Assembly (NCBI GenBank): GCA_001717545.1
Contig: CP017039.1
Coordinates: 2,480,001-2,544,000 of the forward strand
Reading direction: 5' to 3'
Source of the DNA: Anaerolineaceae bacterium oral taxon 439
GTDB lineage: Bacteria; Chloroflexota; Anaerolineae; Anaerolineales; Anaerolineaceae
DNA: 64,000 nucleotides
In this document: positions 33,832-42,144 of the stretch, piece after piece
Layout: each line of letters starts with the position of its first letter
Numbering within the stretch: the first letter of the stretch is position 1
Position numbers and translations under genes: made by a program
Notes under the pieces: generated by a model
The model's input: only the letters and a program-made list of their open reading frames with translations
The model's database searches: none
What the model was told of the DNA's origin: nothing

Positions 33832-33859
33832 ATTATAATCGATTATGGAACAGGGTCAA
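33832..33859 (-). promoter_or_regulatory. Promoter of the polysaccharide cluster
   Basis: On the minus strand TTGACC (33854-33859) and a perfect TATAAT (33832-33837) are 16 bases apart. A 12-base perfect dyad, ATAATCGATTAT (33835-33846), overlaps the -10 element. The predicted leader to the start at 33631 is about 190 bases. Confidence 0.7.
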
Positions 33860-33912
33860 GATTCGCCTTATACCAATAGAACGGCGCGGGGGGAGGCCAT
33901 GCTCCTTCCTGC

Positions 33913-34002
33913 TTTTTGTCAGACTGATTGCAACTTCTTCTTTGTCAGAGTAAATGCAACCCTACTCGCCACAAACTGTTGTATTTACTTTCTCAACTGA
34001 CA
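33913..34002. repeat. Direct and inverted terminal-type repeats, possible IS21-like remnant
   Basis: TGTCAGACTGATTGCAAC (33917-33934) and TGTCAGAGTAAATGCAAC (33943-33960) are imperfect direct repeats 26 bases apart. An inverted copy lies at 33978-34002 (TGTCAG, a seven-base insert, AGTAAATACAAC). Repeated ~20-base terminal sequences of this kind are known for IS21-family elements. No transposase remnant is visible. Confidence 0.45.
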
Positions 34003-34037
34003 CGCGAAAAATATCTGTAATAAAATGAGGCGGCGCG

Positions 34038-34066
34038 CGTTGAGGCGGACTAAAATACCCTATAAT
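34038..34066 (+). promoter_or_regulatory. Promoter of the peptide-type importer
   Basis: A perfect TATAAT lies at 34061-34066; a -35 element near 34038-34045 (CGTTGAGG) is weak. The binding-protein start is about 255 bases downstream, so the leader is unusually long. Confidence 0.5.
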
Positions 34067-34328
34067 TAATTTTATGAGGAATGAAGTTTTTGTTTGTTTG
34101 AATAGCTGTATGTGTATCCTGCGAGAGATTCCCGTTTCGTCCAGCTTTGGTTAACGGTTCGACCGAAGCGACGGCGGACGAACGGAATTTCTCGCGTGTG
34201 CAGTTTAACGGCAGGGTGGTCCCGTTCGTTTTTCATTTAATACGATTGAATCAAAACGCCGCGCTGCGTGGCGTCATTCCTCTGCCGCCCCGTCCGGATC
34301 CTTTTGTCAAATTTAGGAGAATATCGTC

Positions 34329-35894
34329 ATGAAAAGCAAAGTTTCCTTCCTTTTTATCCTCTTGATCCTCGCCGTTTTCGCCGTTTCCGCCTCCGCCGGC
34401 GCGGAAAGCGAAGGCGGTACGCTGACGATCGGCTTAAGCGTCGAACCGTTCACGATCGACCCCGCCGGCGGGGTTTATATTTCCGAAGCGCTCCTGATCC
34501 AGCAGATTTACGATCCGCTTATTTTCTCCGATCCGGAAGGCGAGCTCTATCCGGGTCTGGCGACCGAATGGTCGGCGAACGACGACGGGACCGAATACAG
34601 CCTCAAGCTCCGCGACGACGTCAGATTTCACGACGGAACGCCGTTCACCGCCGAAGCGGTTAAAGCCGCGCTGGACCGCGCGAAAGACGGGCTGACGCCG
34701 ATCGCGGCGTCTCCGGCGCTCCTGACGACGTACGCTGGAACGGAAATTGTCGATGACACGACCGTTATCGTCCGGTTCAGCGAAACTAACGCGACTTTTT
34801 TACAGGATCTTTCGCGCGCATGGCTGATGATTCCCGCGCCAACGGCAGGAGAGAACGAATATATTGGGACCGGTCCGTTCGTTTTCGAATCCTGGGCGCA
34901 GCAGGACAGCGTCACGCTCAGAAAAAACACGGCATATAACGTTGCGCCTGAATTCATGACGCATAGCGGACCGGCATATCTCGACGAAATTATTTTCCGC
35001 TTCCTCCCGGAGCAGGCGACCCGCGCAATCGCGCTCCAGACCGGCGAAGCCCAGATCGTTCAGGATCCCTCGCCGGTCGACGCCTTGGCGATGATCGACG
35101 ATCCAGATTATCAGGTCTTTACGTTTGCCGCTCCCGGCGTCCCTGCGCACCAGATGATCAACACGGAGAAATTCCCGACCGACGACCTGAACGTTCGAAA
35201 AGCGATGAATTACGCGGTCGATCAGGACGCGATCATGGAAGCCGGAACGATGGGGCTGACGCCCGCGGCGCATGGCATTATCACGCCAACGACCTGGGGG
35301 TATAACGCCGACGCGGACAATCTTTACCCGTTCGATCTTGAAAAAGCGAAATCGATTTTAGAAGAAGCCGGGTGGATCGACGAAAACGGCGACGGCGTCC
35401 GTGAAAAGGACGGGCGGAAGCTGACGATCGATTACCCCGCGCTCCCCGCTTACGAGGAACAGTTCATGGAGCTCCTCGCCTACGCGCTTCAGGACGCCGG
35501 TTTTGAAGTGAACCTGATGACGATGGACGACGCCGGTATTTCCGCCGCGGGCGGAGCCGGAGAGCATAATATCCTGAATATGGGCTGGCTCAGCCGCGAT
35601 CCCTCTGTCCTGGCTTACATGTTCCTGTCGTCGAATATCGAAGGCGGTTCGGCGTACAGCCGCTTCCGAAGCGACCGCCTGGACGAAATCCTGACGCTCG
35701 CGCCGAAGACCGTCGACGCCGACGAACGAAAAGCGCTGTACGAAGAGGCGCAGTCGATTATCATGGAAAACGCGCTCGTTATCCCGATCCATGCGTACAG
35801 CAGCCTGTACATCGCGGATACAGCGGTCGAAAACTTTACGTTCGACGCGGAAGGATACCCGATCTTCTATAACGTTTCGCTCGCCGCTGAATAG
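34329..35894 (+). CDS. Oligopeptide/dipeptide-type solute-binding protein (SBP family 5)
   Basis: A protein of 521 residues with a signal peptide (MKSKVSFLFILLILAVFAVSASA). The family-5 opening is GGTLTIGLSVEPFTIDP, then YDPLIFSDPEGELYPGLATEW and VRFHDGTPFTAEAVKAALDRA. Such proteins bind peptides, nickel or sugars such as glutathione and cellobiose for Dpp/Opp importers. The ribosome site AGGAG is before ATG 34329. The operon continues with two permeases and an amidohydrolase; DppD/DppF-type ATPases are absent. Confidence 0.93.
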   Translation: MKSKVSFLFILLILAVFAVSASAGAESEGGTLTIGLSVEPFTIDPAGGVYISEALLIQQIYDPLIFSDPEGELYPGLATEWSANDDGTEYSLKLRDDVRFHDGTPFTAEAVKAALDRAKDGLTPIAASPALLTTYAGTEIVDDTTVIVRFSETNATFLQDLSRAWLMIPAPTAGENEYIGTGPFVFESWAQQDSVTLRKNTAYNVAPEFMTHSGPAYLDEIIFRFLPEQATRAIALQTGEAQIVQDPSPVDALAMIDDPDYQVFTFAAPGVPAHQMINTEKFPTDDLNVRKAMNYAVDQDAIMEAGTMGLTPAAHGIITPTTWGYNADADNLYPFDLEKAKSILEEAGWIDENGDGVREKDGRKLTIDYPALPAYEEQFMELLAYALQDAGFEVNLMTMDDAGISAAGGAGEHNILNMGWLSRDPSVLAYMFLSSNIEGGSAYSRFRSDRLDEILTLAPKTVDADERKALYEEAQSIIMENALVIPIHAYSSLYIADTAVENFTFDAEGYPIFYNVSLAAE

Positions 35895-35940
35895 GCCTCG
35901 GAACGATTCAGGAAAAACGGAGAAAATAACGTATTAAACG

Positions 35941-36867
35941 ATGTGGAATTACTTAGGGCGACGGCTCCTGACCTCTCTCTCGATCCTGATCGGCGTGTCG
36001 GTTCTGACATTCCTGATGATCCACGTGATGCCGGGAGATCCTGTTAAAGTGATGACAGGGCGGCTTACGACGTCGCCCGAAAGAATTGAACAGCTGCGCG
36101 AGGAATTGGGATTCAACGCTCCGATTCCCGTTCAATACCTGAAATACGTCGAGCGCTTCCTGCGCGGCGATATGGGGACGAGTATCCGCAATAACCGCCC
36201 CGTCTTCGGCCAGATCAGGGAACAGCTCCCGAGCACGGTCAAACTGGCCCTGCTGACGATTACGATCTCGACGATCCTCGGCATCTTTGTCGGGCTTATT
36301 TCCGCCGCGACGAAATATTCGGTTCTCGATCGCGTCCTGTCGTTCGTCAGCCTGACCGTGATTTCGATTCCGACGTACTTCCTGGCGCTGCTGCTGATCC
36401 TCCTGTTCTCAGTTCGACTGAAATGGGTCCCCGCCGTCGCCCGGGCCGACGATCCGCGCGGGATTATCCTGCCCTCGATTTCGCTGGCGCTGGGGGAAGC
36501 GTTCTGGCTCGGACGAATCGTCCGGAACTCGGTTATCGAGGAAGCGAATAAAGCTTACCCAAACCTGGCGAAATCGAAAGGCGTCAGTCGCGTTGGAATC
36601 CTGGTACGGCATATCCTGCCGAACGTCCTGATCCCGATCGCGACCGCAATCAGTATCCAGCTCGTTTATATTCTCGCGGGGTCGGTCGTTATCGAATCGA
36701 TCTTCGCCCGGCAGGGAATCGGAAGCCTCGCGGTCCTGGGGATCAAGAATCAGGATTTCCCGCTTATCCAGGGGACGGTAACGATCATGGCGGCGATTTA
36801 TGTCGTCGTTAATACCATAACCGATCTTTTCTACGCGGTTGTCGATCCGCGCGTGAGGCTTGGATGA
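35941..36867 (+). CDS. Dipeptide-type ABC permease (DppB-like)
   Basis: A permease of 308 residues with the DppB/OppB N-terminus (YLGRRLLTSLSILIGVSVLTFL, then VMPGDPV) and six membrane segments. The docking loop is AYPNLAKSKGVSRVGILVRHILPN. The last four bases overlap the start of the DppC-like gene (ATGA). Confidence 0.93.
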   Translation: MWNYLGRRLLTSLSILIGVSVLTFLMIHVMPGDPVKVMTGRLTTSPERIEQLREELGFNAPIPVQYLKYVERFLRGDMGTSIRNNRPVFGQIREQLPSTVKLALLTITISTILGIFVGLISAATKYSVLDRVLSFVSLTVISIPTYFLALLLILLFSVRLKWVPAVARADDPRGIILPSISLALGEAFWLGRIVRNSVIEEANKAYPNLAKSKGVSRVGILVRHILPNVLIPIATAISIQLVYILAGSVVIESIFARQGIGSLAVLGIKNQDFPLIQGTVTIMAAIYVVVNTITDLFYAVVDPRVRLG

Positions 36868-37733
36868 ACGAGATTAATAAGCTTTACCGTGATAAACCGA
36901 TGCCGCAGCAGAAATGCGTCAACCGGTTGCTTTGTAATTTCAATTTTGTTGCTGGCGCCTTGCTGCTGCTGGCGACGATTTTCTGCGCCGTGTTCGCCCC
37001 GCTGATCGCTACGCACGACGTCAACCAGGCGAACGCGCGCGAATCGTTCGTCGCGCCGAACGCGGATCACTGGATGGGGACCGATAAGCTGGGGCGGGAT
37101 ATCTGGTCACGGTTCGTCTTCGGCGGACGCGTTTCGCTCGTTATCGGGCTTACGGCGATGATTATCGGGATGTTCATCGGGACGACGCTGGGAATCCTCG
37201 CCGGTTTTTATGGCGGTTGGATCGATTCGGTGATCAGCTGGATGACAGAGGTCCTGATGGCTTTCCCGGGGATCCTGTTGGCGCTGACGATCATGGCGGT
37301 TCTCGGCTCCGGCGTTGTGAACGTTATTCTCGCCGTCGGGATCGGAACAATCCCGCAGTTCATGCGCATGGCAAGAAGCGCGGTCTTCAAGACGCGGGAG
37401 ATGGATTTCGTCGACGCGGCGCGGACGATCGGCTGCAGCGACAGGCGGATCCTGTTTCGCCATATCCTCCCCAACATCCTGCAATCGGTGATCGTCCTGG
37501 CGACGCTCGGAATCGGCGGCGCGATTCTCGAAGGCTCGTCGCTGAGTTACCTTGGTCTCGGCGCACAGCCGCTTACGCCAGAATGGGGCGCGATGATCAA
37601 CAATGGGCGAACGTTTCTTCAGAACGCCTGGTGGGTCAGCGTTTTTCCAGGGATGGGGATCCTGACCGCGATTCTCAGTATCAATATGCTGGGCGAAGGA
37701 CTGAGCCAGGTTTTCGACCCGGTCAACCGATAA
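36864..37733 (+). CDS. Dipeptide-type ABC permease (DppC-like)
   Basis: A permease of 289 residues, coupled to the DppB-like gene by a four-base overlap. It has the DppC hallmarks FAPLIATHD, HWMGTDKLGRDIWSRFVFG and the docking loop FVDAARTIGCSDRRILFRHILPN. It makes the second half of the channel. The ATPases that should drive it are not encoded nearby. Confidence 0.93.
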   Translation: MNEINKLYRDKPMPQQKCVNRLLCNFNFVAGALLLLATIFCAVFAPLIATHDVNQANARESFVAPNADHWMGTDKLGRDIWSRFVFGGRVSLVIGLTAMIIGMFIGTTLGILAGFYGGWIDSVISWMTEVLMAFPGILLALTIMAVLGSGVVNVILAVGIGTIPQFMRMARSAVFKTREMDFVDAARTIGCSDRRILFRHILPNILQSVIVLATLGIGGAILEGSSLSYLGLGAQPLTPEWGAMINNGRTFLQNAWWVSVFPGMGILTAILSINMLGEGLSQVFDPVNR

Positions 37734-37741
37734 GAAGCGCT

Positions 37742-39304
37742 ATGGGACGAAATAAACTGATTTTGAACGGGCGGCTGAAGCGGTTCGACCCGATGGTCCG
37801 CGCGGGCTGCGAAACGGTCCACGCGGCGATCCTGATCGAAAACGGACGGATTCGCGCGATCGGCGATCCGAACTCGCTGTCGGGAGAGACGGTTTCCGGA
37901 CTGGAAACGATCGACGCGAAAGGCGCGGTCATTGTTCCCGGATTCGTCGACGCGCACACGCATTTTACCGAAATGGGGATGCAAAAATTTCAGCTCGACC
38001 TGAGCGGTCTTAAAACGAAACAGGAAATCCTGAACGCGGTTTCGCTCGAAAACGGTCGAACCGGAAGCGGGAAACCGCTTCTCGCGTTCAACTATGAATA
38101 CGACCTGATCGATCCATCGGAACGAATCGGCGGGGACGATCTGGATCGGATTGCGGCGAACCGCCCGATCCAGATCACCGATCGGACGGGGCATATGTCA
38201 GTTACGACAAAGGCAACGCTCCAGGCGGCGGGGATCCGGATTAAAAACGCCGATTGTCTGAACTGCGAATTAGACTGCGATCTCGAACCGCGGCCGTTCA
38301 ACGGCGAAATCTGCGGCACGGCAAACGGGCGGCTGTTTACGTTCATGAAAAGCGGCTTCCGCCGGCGGGCGAACCTGGAGATGGCTTGGAAAGAGGCGGC
38401 GGAAATCGCGGCTGCAAACGGCGTAACGACGATTCATGCGATGATTCCTGAAGACGAGATGGAAAGCCTCGTCGATTTCAGCGCGCAGCTTCCAATTCAT
38501 TTAAATATTTTCACCGAAACGCATAACGTCCAGAAGGTTAAACAGGCCGGTCTCCGGCAGATTGGCGGATGCGGGAAGGTTCTCCTGGACGGCGATACCG
38601 GCCCGCACACCGCCGCCATGCTCGAACCGTACAGCGATCGGCCAAACGGGAGCGGTTTTTTATATTTCAGCGATGAGGAACTGGAAGCGTTCATGAGCGA
38701 AGCGCACGCGGAAGGGCTGCAAATCGGGCTCCACTGCGTCGGAGACGCCGCCAGCCAGCAATTCCTGCGCATCATTGGGAAGGTTATCGCTCGAAATCCG
38801 GAGAAACGTCTCCGCCACCGTATCGAGCATTTTTCATTCGGCACACCCGATCAGGTTCAGCAGGCCAGGCGGTTGGGCGTCGGCGTTTCGGCGCAGCCTG
38901 GATTTAATCATTTCTGGAACCATGAGACGTATATCGAGATTCTCGGCGAAGCGCGCGCGGGGCGCGTCGATCCGATCGCGTCGGTCATGAACGAAAACGT
39001 CGCGATCGCGTTCGGTTCCGACTGCACGGTGACGCCCTGTAATCCGCTGCTGGGGATCCATGCCGCGGTGAATCACAGCCTGGAAAAGGAGCGCGTCAGC
39101 GCGGATCGCGCGCTCATCGCGCATACGTTCGGCGGCGCGTATCTGGGGCAGGACGAGACCGATCGCGGAACGATCGCTGTCGGGAAGGTCGCCGATCTCG
39201 TTTTTCTGGAGGCCGATCCTGCGGAGGTACCCGCGAGCGAAATTAAAGAGATCCCGGTACTGCGGACCCTCTGCGGCGGAGAGACGGCGTTCCTGCGGAA
39301 GTAA
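37742..39304 (+). CDS. Amidohydrolase family 3 (YtcJ-like)
   Basis: A hydrolase of 520 residues with the YtcJ layout: N-terminal beta domain, VIVPGFVDAHTHFTEMG (HxH), HCVGDA, RLRHRIEHFSFG, and AFGSDCTVTPCNPLLG near the end, with the metal Asp. These enzymes remove N-acyl or N-formyl groups or cleave cyclic amides. ATG 37742 is chosen because the family N-terminus begins there and it is eight bases after the DppC stop; the open frame extends further upstream but only as an overlap of dppC. It probably acts in the cytoplasm on the compound imported by the preceding genes, perhaps an N-acylated peptide or amino acid. Confidence 0.85.
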   Translation: MGRNKLILNGRLKRFDPMVRAGCETVHAAILIENGRIRAIGDPNSLSGETVSGLETIDAKGAVIVPGFVDAHTHFTEMGMQKFQLDLSGLKTKQEILNAVSLENGRTGSGKPLLAFNYEYDLIDPSERIGGDDLDRIAANRPIQITDRTGHMSVTTKATLQAAGIRIKNADCLNCELDCDLEPRPFNGEICGTANGRLFTFMKSGFRRRANLEMAWKEAAEIAAANGVTTIHAMIPEDEMESLVDFSAQLPIHLNIFTETHNVQKVKQAGLRQIGGCGKVLLDGDTGPHTAAMLEPYSDRPNGSGFLYFSDEELEAFMSEAHAEGLQIGLHCVGDAASQQFLRIIGKVIARNPEKRLRHRIEHFSFGTPDQVQQARRLGVGVSAQPGFNHFWNHETYIEILGEARAGRVDPIASVMNENVAIAFGSDCTVTPCNPLLGIHAAVNHSLEKERVSADRALIAHTFGGAYLGQDETDRGTIAVGKVADLVFLEADPAEVPASEIKEIPVLRTLCGGETAFLRK

Positions 39305-39405
39305 GCGTGGTTGAACGGCAGTGGATTCTTGATTTACAGGTTGAAAACTCTTTTTGCATTTCCTCCCATAATTTTCTGATTTATTTTTTTGCCCGACCAT
39401 TGGGA

Positions 39406-40335
39406 TTAGTTCGCTTCCCTCCTTTTCTGAAATACGACATCATTATTCATCAAGAATTTATCCAACTGGATCTTAAGATCAGCGACTTCAGCGGCGGAAA
39501 GGTCCAGCAAAGGCCTTCGCACCGCACCCCCTGGGACGCCTCTCAGCGTTAAGATATTTTTAAAAATTGAAAGATCCCCTCCATATTTCAGAAATTGACA
39601 ATGCTGATTCGTAATAAACTGAGCCCTCCGGGCACGATCGTAATCCCCCTTCAGGAAATACTTATATACAGCGACGAAAGCCTCCGGCATCGGACCCGAA
39701 CAGCCTGAAACCGTCCCGTCGCAGCCCATCACCAAAGCCGGGAAAAAGAAATCATCGGCGCCAACCACAACGGAAAAATCACCGTCGCGGACAGTCAGAT
39801 ACTGTGAAATCCGCCTGAAATCAGGGGAACTATACTTTACCCCAACAACCTGAGGACAGGCGCCCGCGATTTTCTCCATCAGGGAGACAGAAATATCATT
39901 CTTCGCTAACTGTGGAATAACATAAGTGTAAACAGAAAAATCGTCCGGAAGAGCGCCGCAGATTTCAACATAATAGCGAAAAAGAACTTCATCCGAGCAT
40001 CCAAAATAAGAAGGCGTTACAACGCCGATTCCATCAGCGCCAATCTTGTACGCGTGCCGACTCAGGCGGATAACGCTATCCAAACTCATAGCGCCCGTAT
40101 GAATAAAAACGGTCACTCGTTTCGCAGCTTGCCGAACGACAGTTTCTGCGATCCGCTCCCTTTCTTCATCAGAAAGAAAATACATCTCCCCTGTTGTACC
40201 GCATGGATACAAACAGTTAACGCCCTTGGATATCAGGAACTCAACCTGTTCTTTAATTGCTTCATAATCCACTCGATGCTCAGAATCAAATGGAGTTGTC
40301 ATAGCCGTAATTACTCCGAATAATTTCTTCATCAT
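39406..40335 (-). CDS. DapA/NanA-superfamily aldolase or synthase
   Basis: A TIM-barrel protein of 309 residues. It shows the pyruvate-binding motif YPCGTTGEMYFLS, a VYTYVIP Tyr that corresponds to the DapA proton relay, and the Schiff-base Lys in VVGVKYSSPD. DHDPS, N-acetylneuraminate lyase and sugar-acid aldolases share this fold, and sequence alone does not choose among them. The divergent IclR-type regulator and lack of lysine genes favour a catabolic aldolase. It is AT-richer than the surroundings, as is the iclR gene. Its promoter and a 19-base dyad lie directly upstream. Confidence 0.85.
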   Translation of the reverse strand: MMKKLFGVITAMTTPFDSEHRVDYEAIKEQVEFLISKGVNCLYPCGTTGEMYFLSDEERERIAETVVRQAAKRVTVFIHTGAMSLDSVIRLSRHAYKIGADGIGVVTPSYFGCSDEVLFRYYVEICGALPDDFSVYTYVIPQLAKNDISVSLMEKIAGACPQVVGVKYSSPDFRRISQYLTVRDGDFSVVVGADDFFFPALVMGCDGTVSGCSGPMPEAFVAVYKYFLKGDYDRARRAQFITNQHCQFLKYGGDLSIFKNILTLRGVPGGAVRRPLLDLSAAEVADLKIQLDKFLMNNDVVFQKRREAN

Positions 40336-40351
40336 AATCCTTTCATCAGAT

Positions 40352-40370
40352 AATTCAGCATTGCTGAATT
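40352..40370. promoter_or_regulatory. Perfect 19-base dyad upstream of the aldolase gene
   Basis: AATTCAGCATTGCTGAATT has 9-base arms around one T. It lies between the aldolase promoter and its start codon, a place where a bound repressor would block transcription. The divergent IclR-type protein is the obvious candidate. Confidence 0.6.
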
Positions 40371-40397
40371 TATTTCAGTTTATCAGAACTCATTTCA

Positions 40398-40426
40398 ATA
40401 ATAACGATCTCTCCTTAAGCTGTCAA
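40398..40426 (-). promoter_or_regulatory. Promoter of the aldolase gene
   Basis: On the minus strand TTGACA (40421-40426), 17 bases, TATTAT (40398-40403). A near-consensus promoter about 65 bases from the start codon. Confidence 0.75.
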
Positions 40427-40512
40427 TAGCTATTTAATAACGACTGTACCCATGACATTTATCATATCATATATTAACAACAAAATAGCAAGATATCGTC
40501 ATTTGAGGCTTC

Positions 40513-40543
40513 TTTAAACAAGAGACCTTATTTATCATATAAT
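40513..40543 (+). promoter_or_regulatory. Probable promoter of the iclR gene
   Basis: Perfect TATAAT at 40538-40543, with a weak TTTAAA at 40513-40518 (19-base spacer). The start codon is 43 bases downstream. Confidence 0.5.
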
Positions 40544-40585
40544 TAATTCCGTGAAGTTTTTTCAGCAAAAGAAGGATAAACCAAA

Positions 40586-41389
40586 ATGCCGTTAGATAAC
40601 GCTGTTGAACATAAAAATTTAGTCAGTTCCGTAATAAAAGCAGGACAAATATTAGACTGCTTTACGCCTGATAATCATCAACTGAATCTGACTCAGATAA
40701 GCAATAAACTTAATTTTCCAAAAAGTACGACGCTGAACTTATTGCAGACTTTAGAATTTGGAGGGTTCATCATTCGTGTTAAAGATTCCAATAATTACCA
40801 ACTGGGATATAAAAATATGGAATTAGGCTATCGAACGATGACAAGCCTGGCAATTCTTCCCTACGCCATACCGCTGATAGAAGAACTCCAGGACAGGACA
40901 AACGAAATAATCTACCTGACGACGCACATAGAAGGAAAAGTCTTTTATCTACATTGCTCATATCCTAATAAGCCGACGGTCAGTTATTCCGTAATGGGAA
41001 AAATGCTCCCGATGCACTGTACGGGCTGCGGGAAGGCTATGCTCTCATACCTGGATATCGATTATATCGATAGAATTATCAAAACCTATGGATTAGCGCA
41101 ATTTACGCCGAATACAATCACCACAAAAGAAGCGCTGCTGGAGAACTTAGAGCAGAGCAGAAATCGAGGTTACGCGATCGATAACCAGGAAGAAACTTCA
41201 GGGGTAAAATGCGTTGCGGTAGCGATCCGGAACGCATCCGGAAACTCGGTAGGAGCGATCAGTATTTCCGGCTCCGCACTTTCCATGTCGCAAGATAAAT
41301 TTGACAACTACGCAGCGCTTTTATCAACATCCTGCACGATTCTTTCGCAGCAGGCAAAATTGTTCCCCGCGAGCATGATTTACTCATGA
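40586..41389 (+). CDS. IclR-family transcriptional regulator
   Basis: A protein of 267 residues. An N-terminal winged helix-turn-helix (LTQISNKLNFPKSTTLNLLQTL) is followed by the IclR effector domain, which contains MLPMHCTGCGKAMLSYL, SRNRGYAIDNQEETSGVKCVAVAIRN and VGAISISG. Such regulators sense small organic acids or aromatic or sugar-acid compounds. It is divergent from the aldolase gene and likely controls it through the dyad at 40352-40370. Its codons are AT-richer than nearby genes, suggesting joint transfer of the pair. Confidence 0.93.
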   Translation: MPLDNAVEHKNLVSSVIKAGQILDCFTPDNHQLNLTQISNKLNFPKSTTLNLLQTLEFGGFIIRVKDSNNYQLGYKNMELGYRTMTSLAILPYAIPLIEELQDRTNEIIYLTTHIEGKVFYLHCSYPNKPTVSYSVMGKMLPMHCTGCGKAMLSYLDIDYIDRIIKTYGLAQFTPNTITTKEALLENLEQSRNRGYAIDNQEETSGVKCVAVAIRNASGNSVGAISISGSALSMSQDKFDNYAALLSTSCTILSQQAKLFPASMIYS

Positions 41390-41400
41390 AGCGCTTATTA

Positions 41401-42135
41401 TCACCTTCGATGCGCCATCACCGACAAATAAATCACCACCGACCCGGCTACGGCCGCATTCAGCGACTCGATCTCTCCCGCCATCGGCAGCCGCGCCAGC
41501 TCATCGCAGGCCTCCCGCGTTAACCGCCGCAGCCCTTCGCCCTCGCCGCCGACGACGATCCCGAGCTTCCCGCCCAGTCGCTTCAGCTCGATATCGGGCG
41601 CGTCCGGGCCGCCTTCCAACCCAACGACCCACCCCCCGACGTCATGCATCAGTTGAATTCCCTGCGCGAGATTCATCTGCACGATCGGAATATGCTCCGT
41701 CGCGCCGACTGAAGCGTGCGCCACCGCCGGCGTAACCCCCGCGGACCGCGCCGTCGGAATCACAACCCCATGCATCCCCGCCGCGGCAGCCGTCCGGATC
41801 AGCGAACCGAAATTCTGAGGATTCTGAATCAGGTCCAGAAACAGGACGAACAACGGCCGCCCGGACGCGGCGCAGCGCGCTTCAATATCCTGCCAGTCAG
41901 AATAGTGGAACCCGCTGACCTCAAGCGCCAGCCCCTGATGATTTTCGTCGATCCGATCCAACCGAGCGCGGTCCACGTACACAGGGGCAAGCTTCCGCTT
42001 CGCCGCCAGCTTCAAAATCTCCGCCATCCGCCCCTTAACTTCAGCGGTCCGAGAAACGTAAAACTGATATGTTTCCCGGCTTCGCGCCGAAAGGATTTCG
42101 TAAACCGCGTTCCGCCCCGTAATCCATTCTTTCAT
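41401..42135 (-). CDS. rlmB: 23S rRNA 2'-O-ribose methyltransferase (RlmB-like, SpoU family)
   Basis: A protein of 244 residues. The N-terminal substrate-binding part (ITGRNAVYEIL) leads into the SpoU/TrmH knot: FLDLIQNPQNFGSLIRTA, GIVVGGEGEGL and LPMAGEIESLNAAVAGSVVIY (motifs 1-3). In RlmB this methylates a guanosine of 23S rRNA. It is the last gene of a metG-cysS-rlmB run, a pairing with cysS that is common in bacteria. Confidence 0.9.
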   Translation of the reverse strand: MKEWITGRNAVYEILSARSRETYQFYVSRTAEVKGRMAEILKLAAKRKLAPVYVDRARLDRIDENHQGLALEVSGFHYSDWQDIEARCAASGRPLFVLFLDLIQNPQNFGSLIRTAAAAGMHGVVIPTARSAGVTPAVAHASVGATEHIPIVQMNLAQGIQLMHDVGGWVVGLEGGPDAPDIELKRLGGKLGIVVGGEGEGLRRLTREACDELARLPMAGEIESLNAAVAGSVVIYLSVMAHRR

Positions 42136-42144
42136 CCGCCGTCC

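Larger units (their letters stand above)
33632..34328. other. Long non-coding region with divergent promoters and repeats
   Basis: Nearly 700 bases without a supported gene. From left to right it holds a small hairpin near the epimerase start, an 11-base inverted repeat (33756-33766 with 33800-33810), the cluster promoter, an IS-end-like repeat group (33913-34002), and the promoter and long leader of the peptide importer. No tRNA or known riboswitch fold was recognised. Confidence 0.6.

Noticed and set aside
34147-34332. A 61-codon frame in the leader of the peptide importer
   Set aside because: No ribosome site or known motif, and it ends just past the importer start codon; probably chance.
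37217-37741. An N-terminal extension of the YtcJ-like amidohydrolase of about 175 codons
   Set aside because: It lies entirely inside the DppC-like permease gene in another frame, and the amidohydrolase N-terminus begins at 37742.
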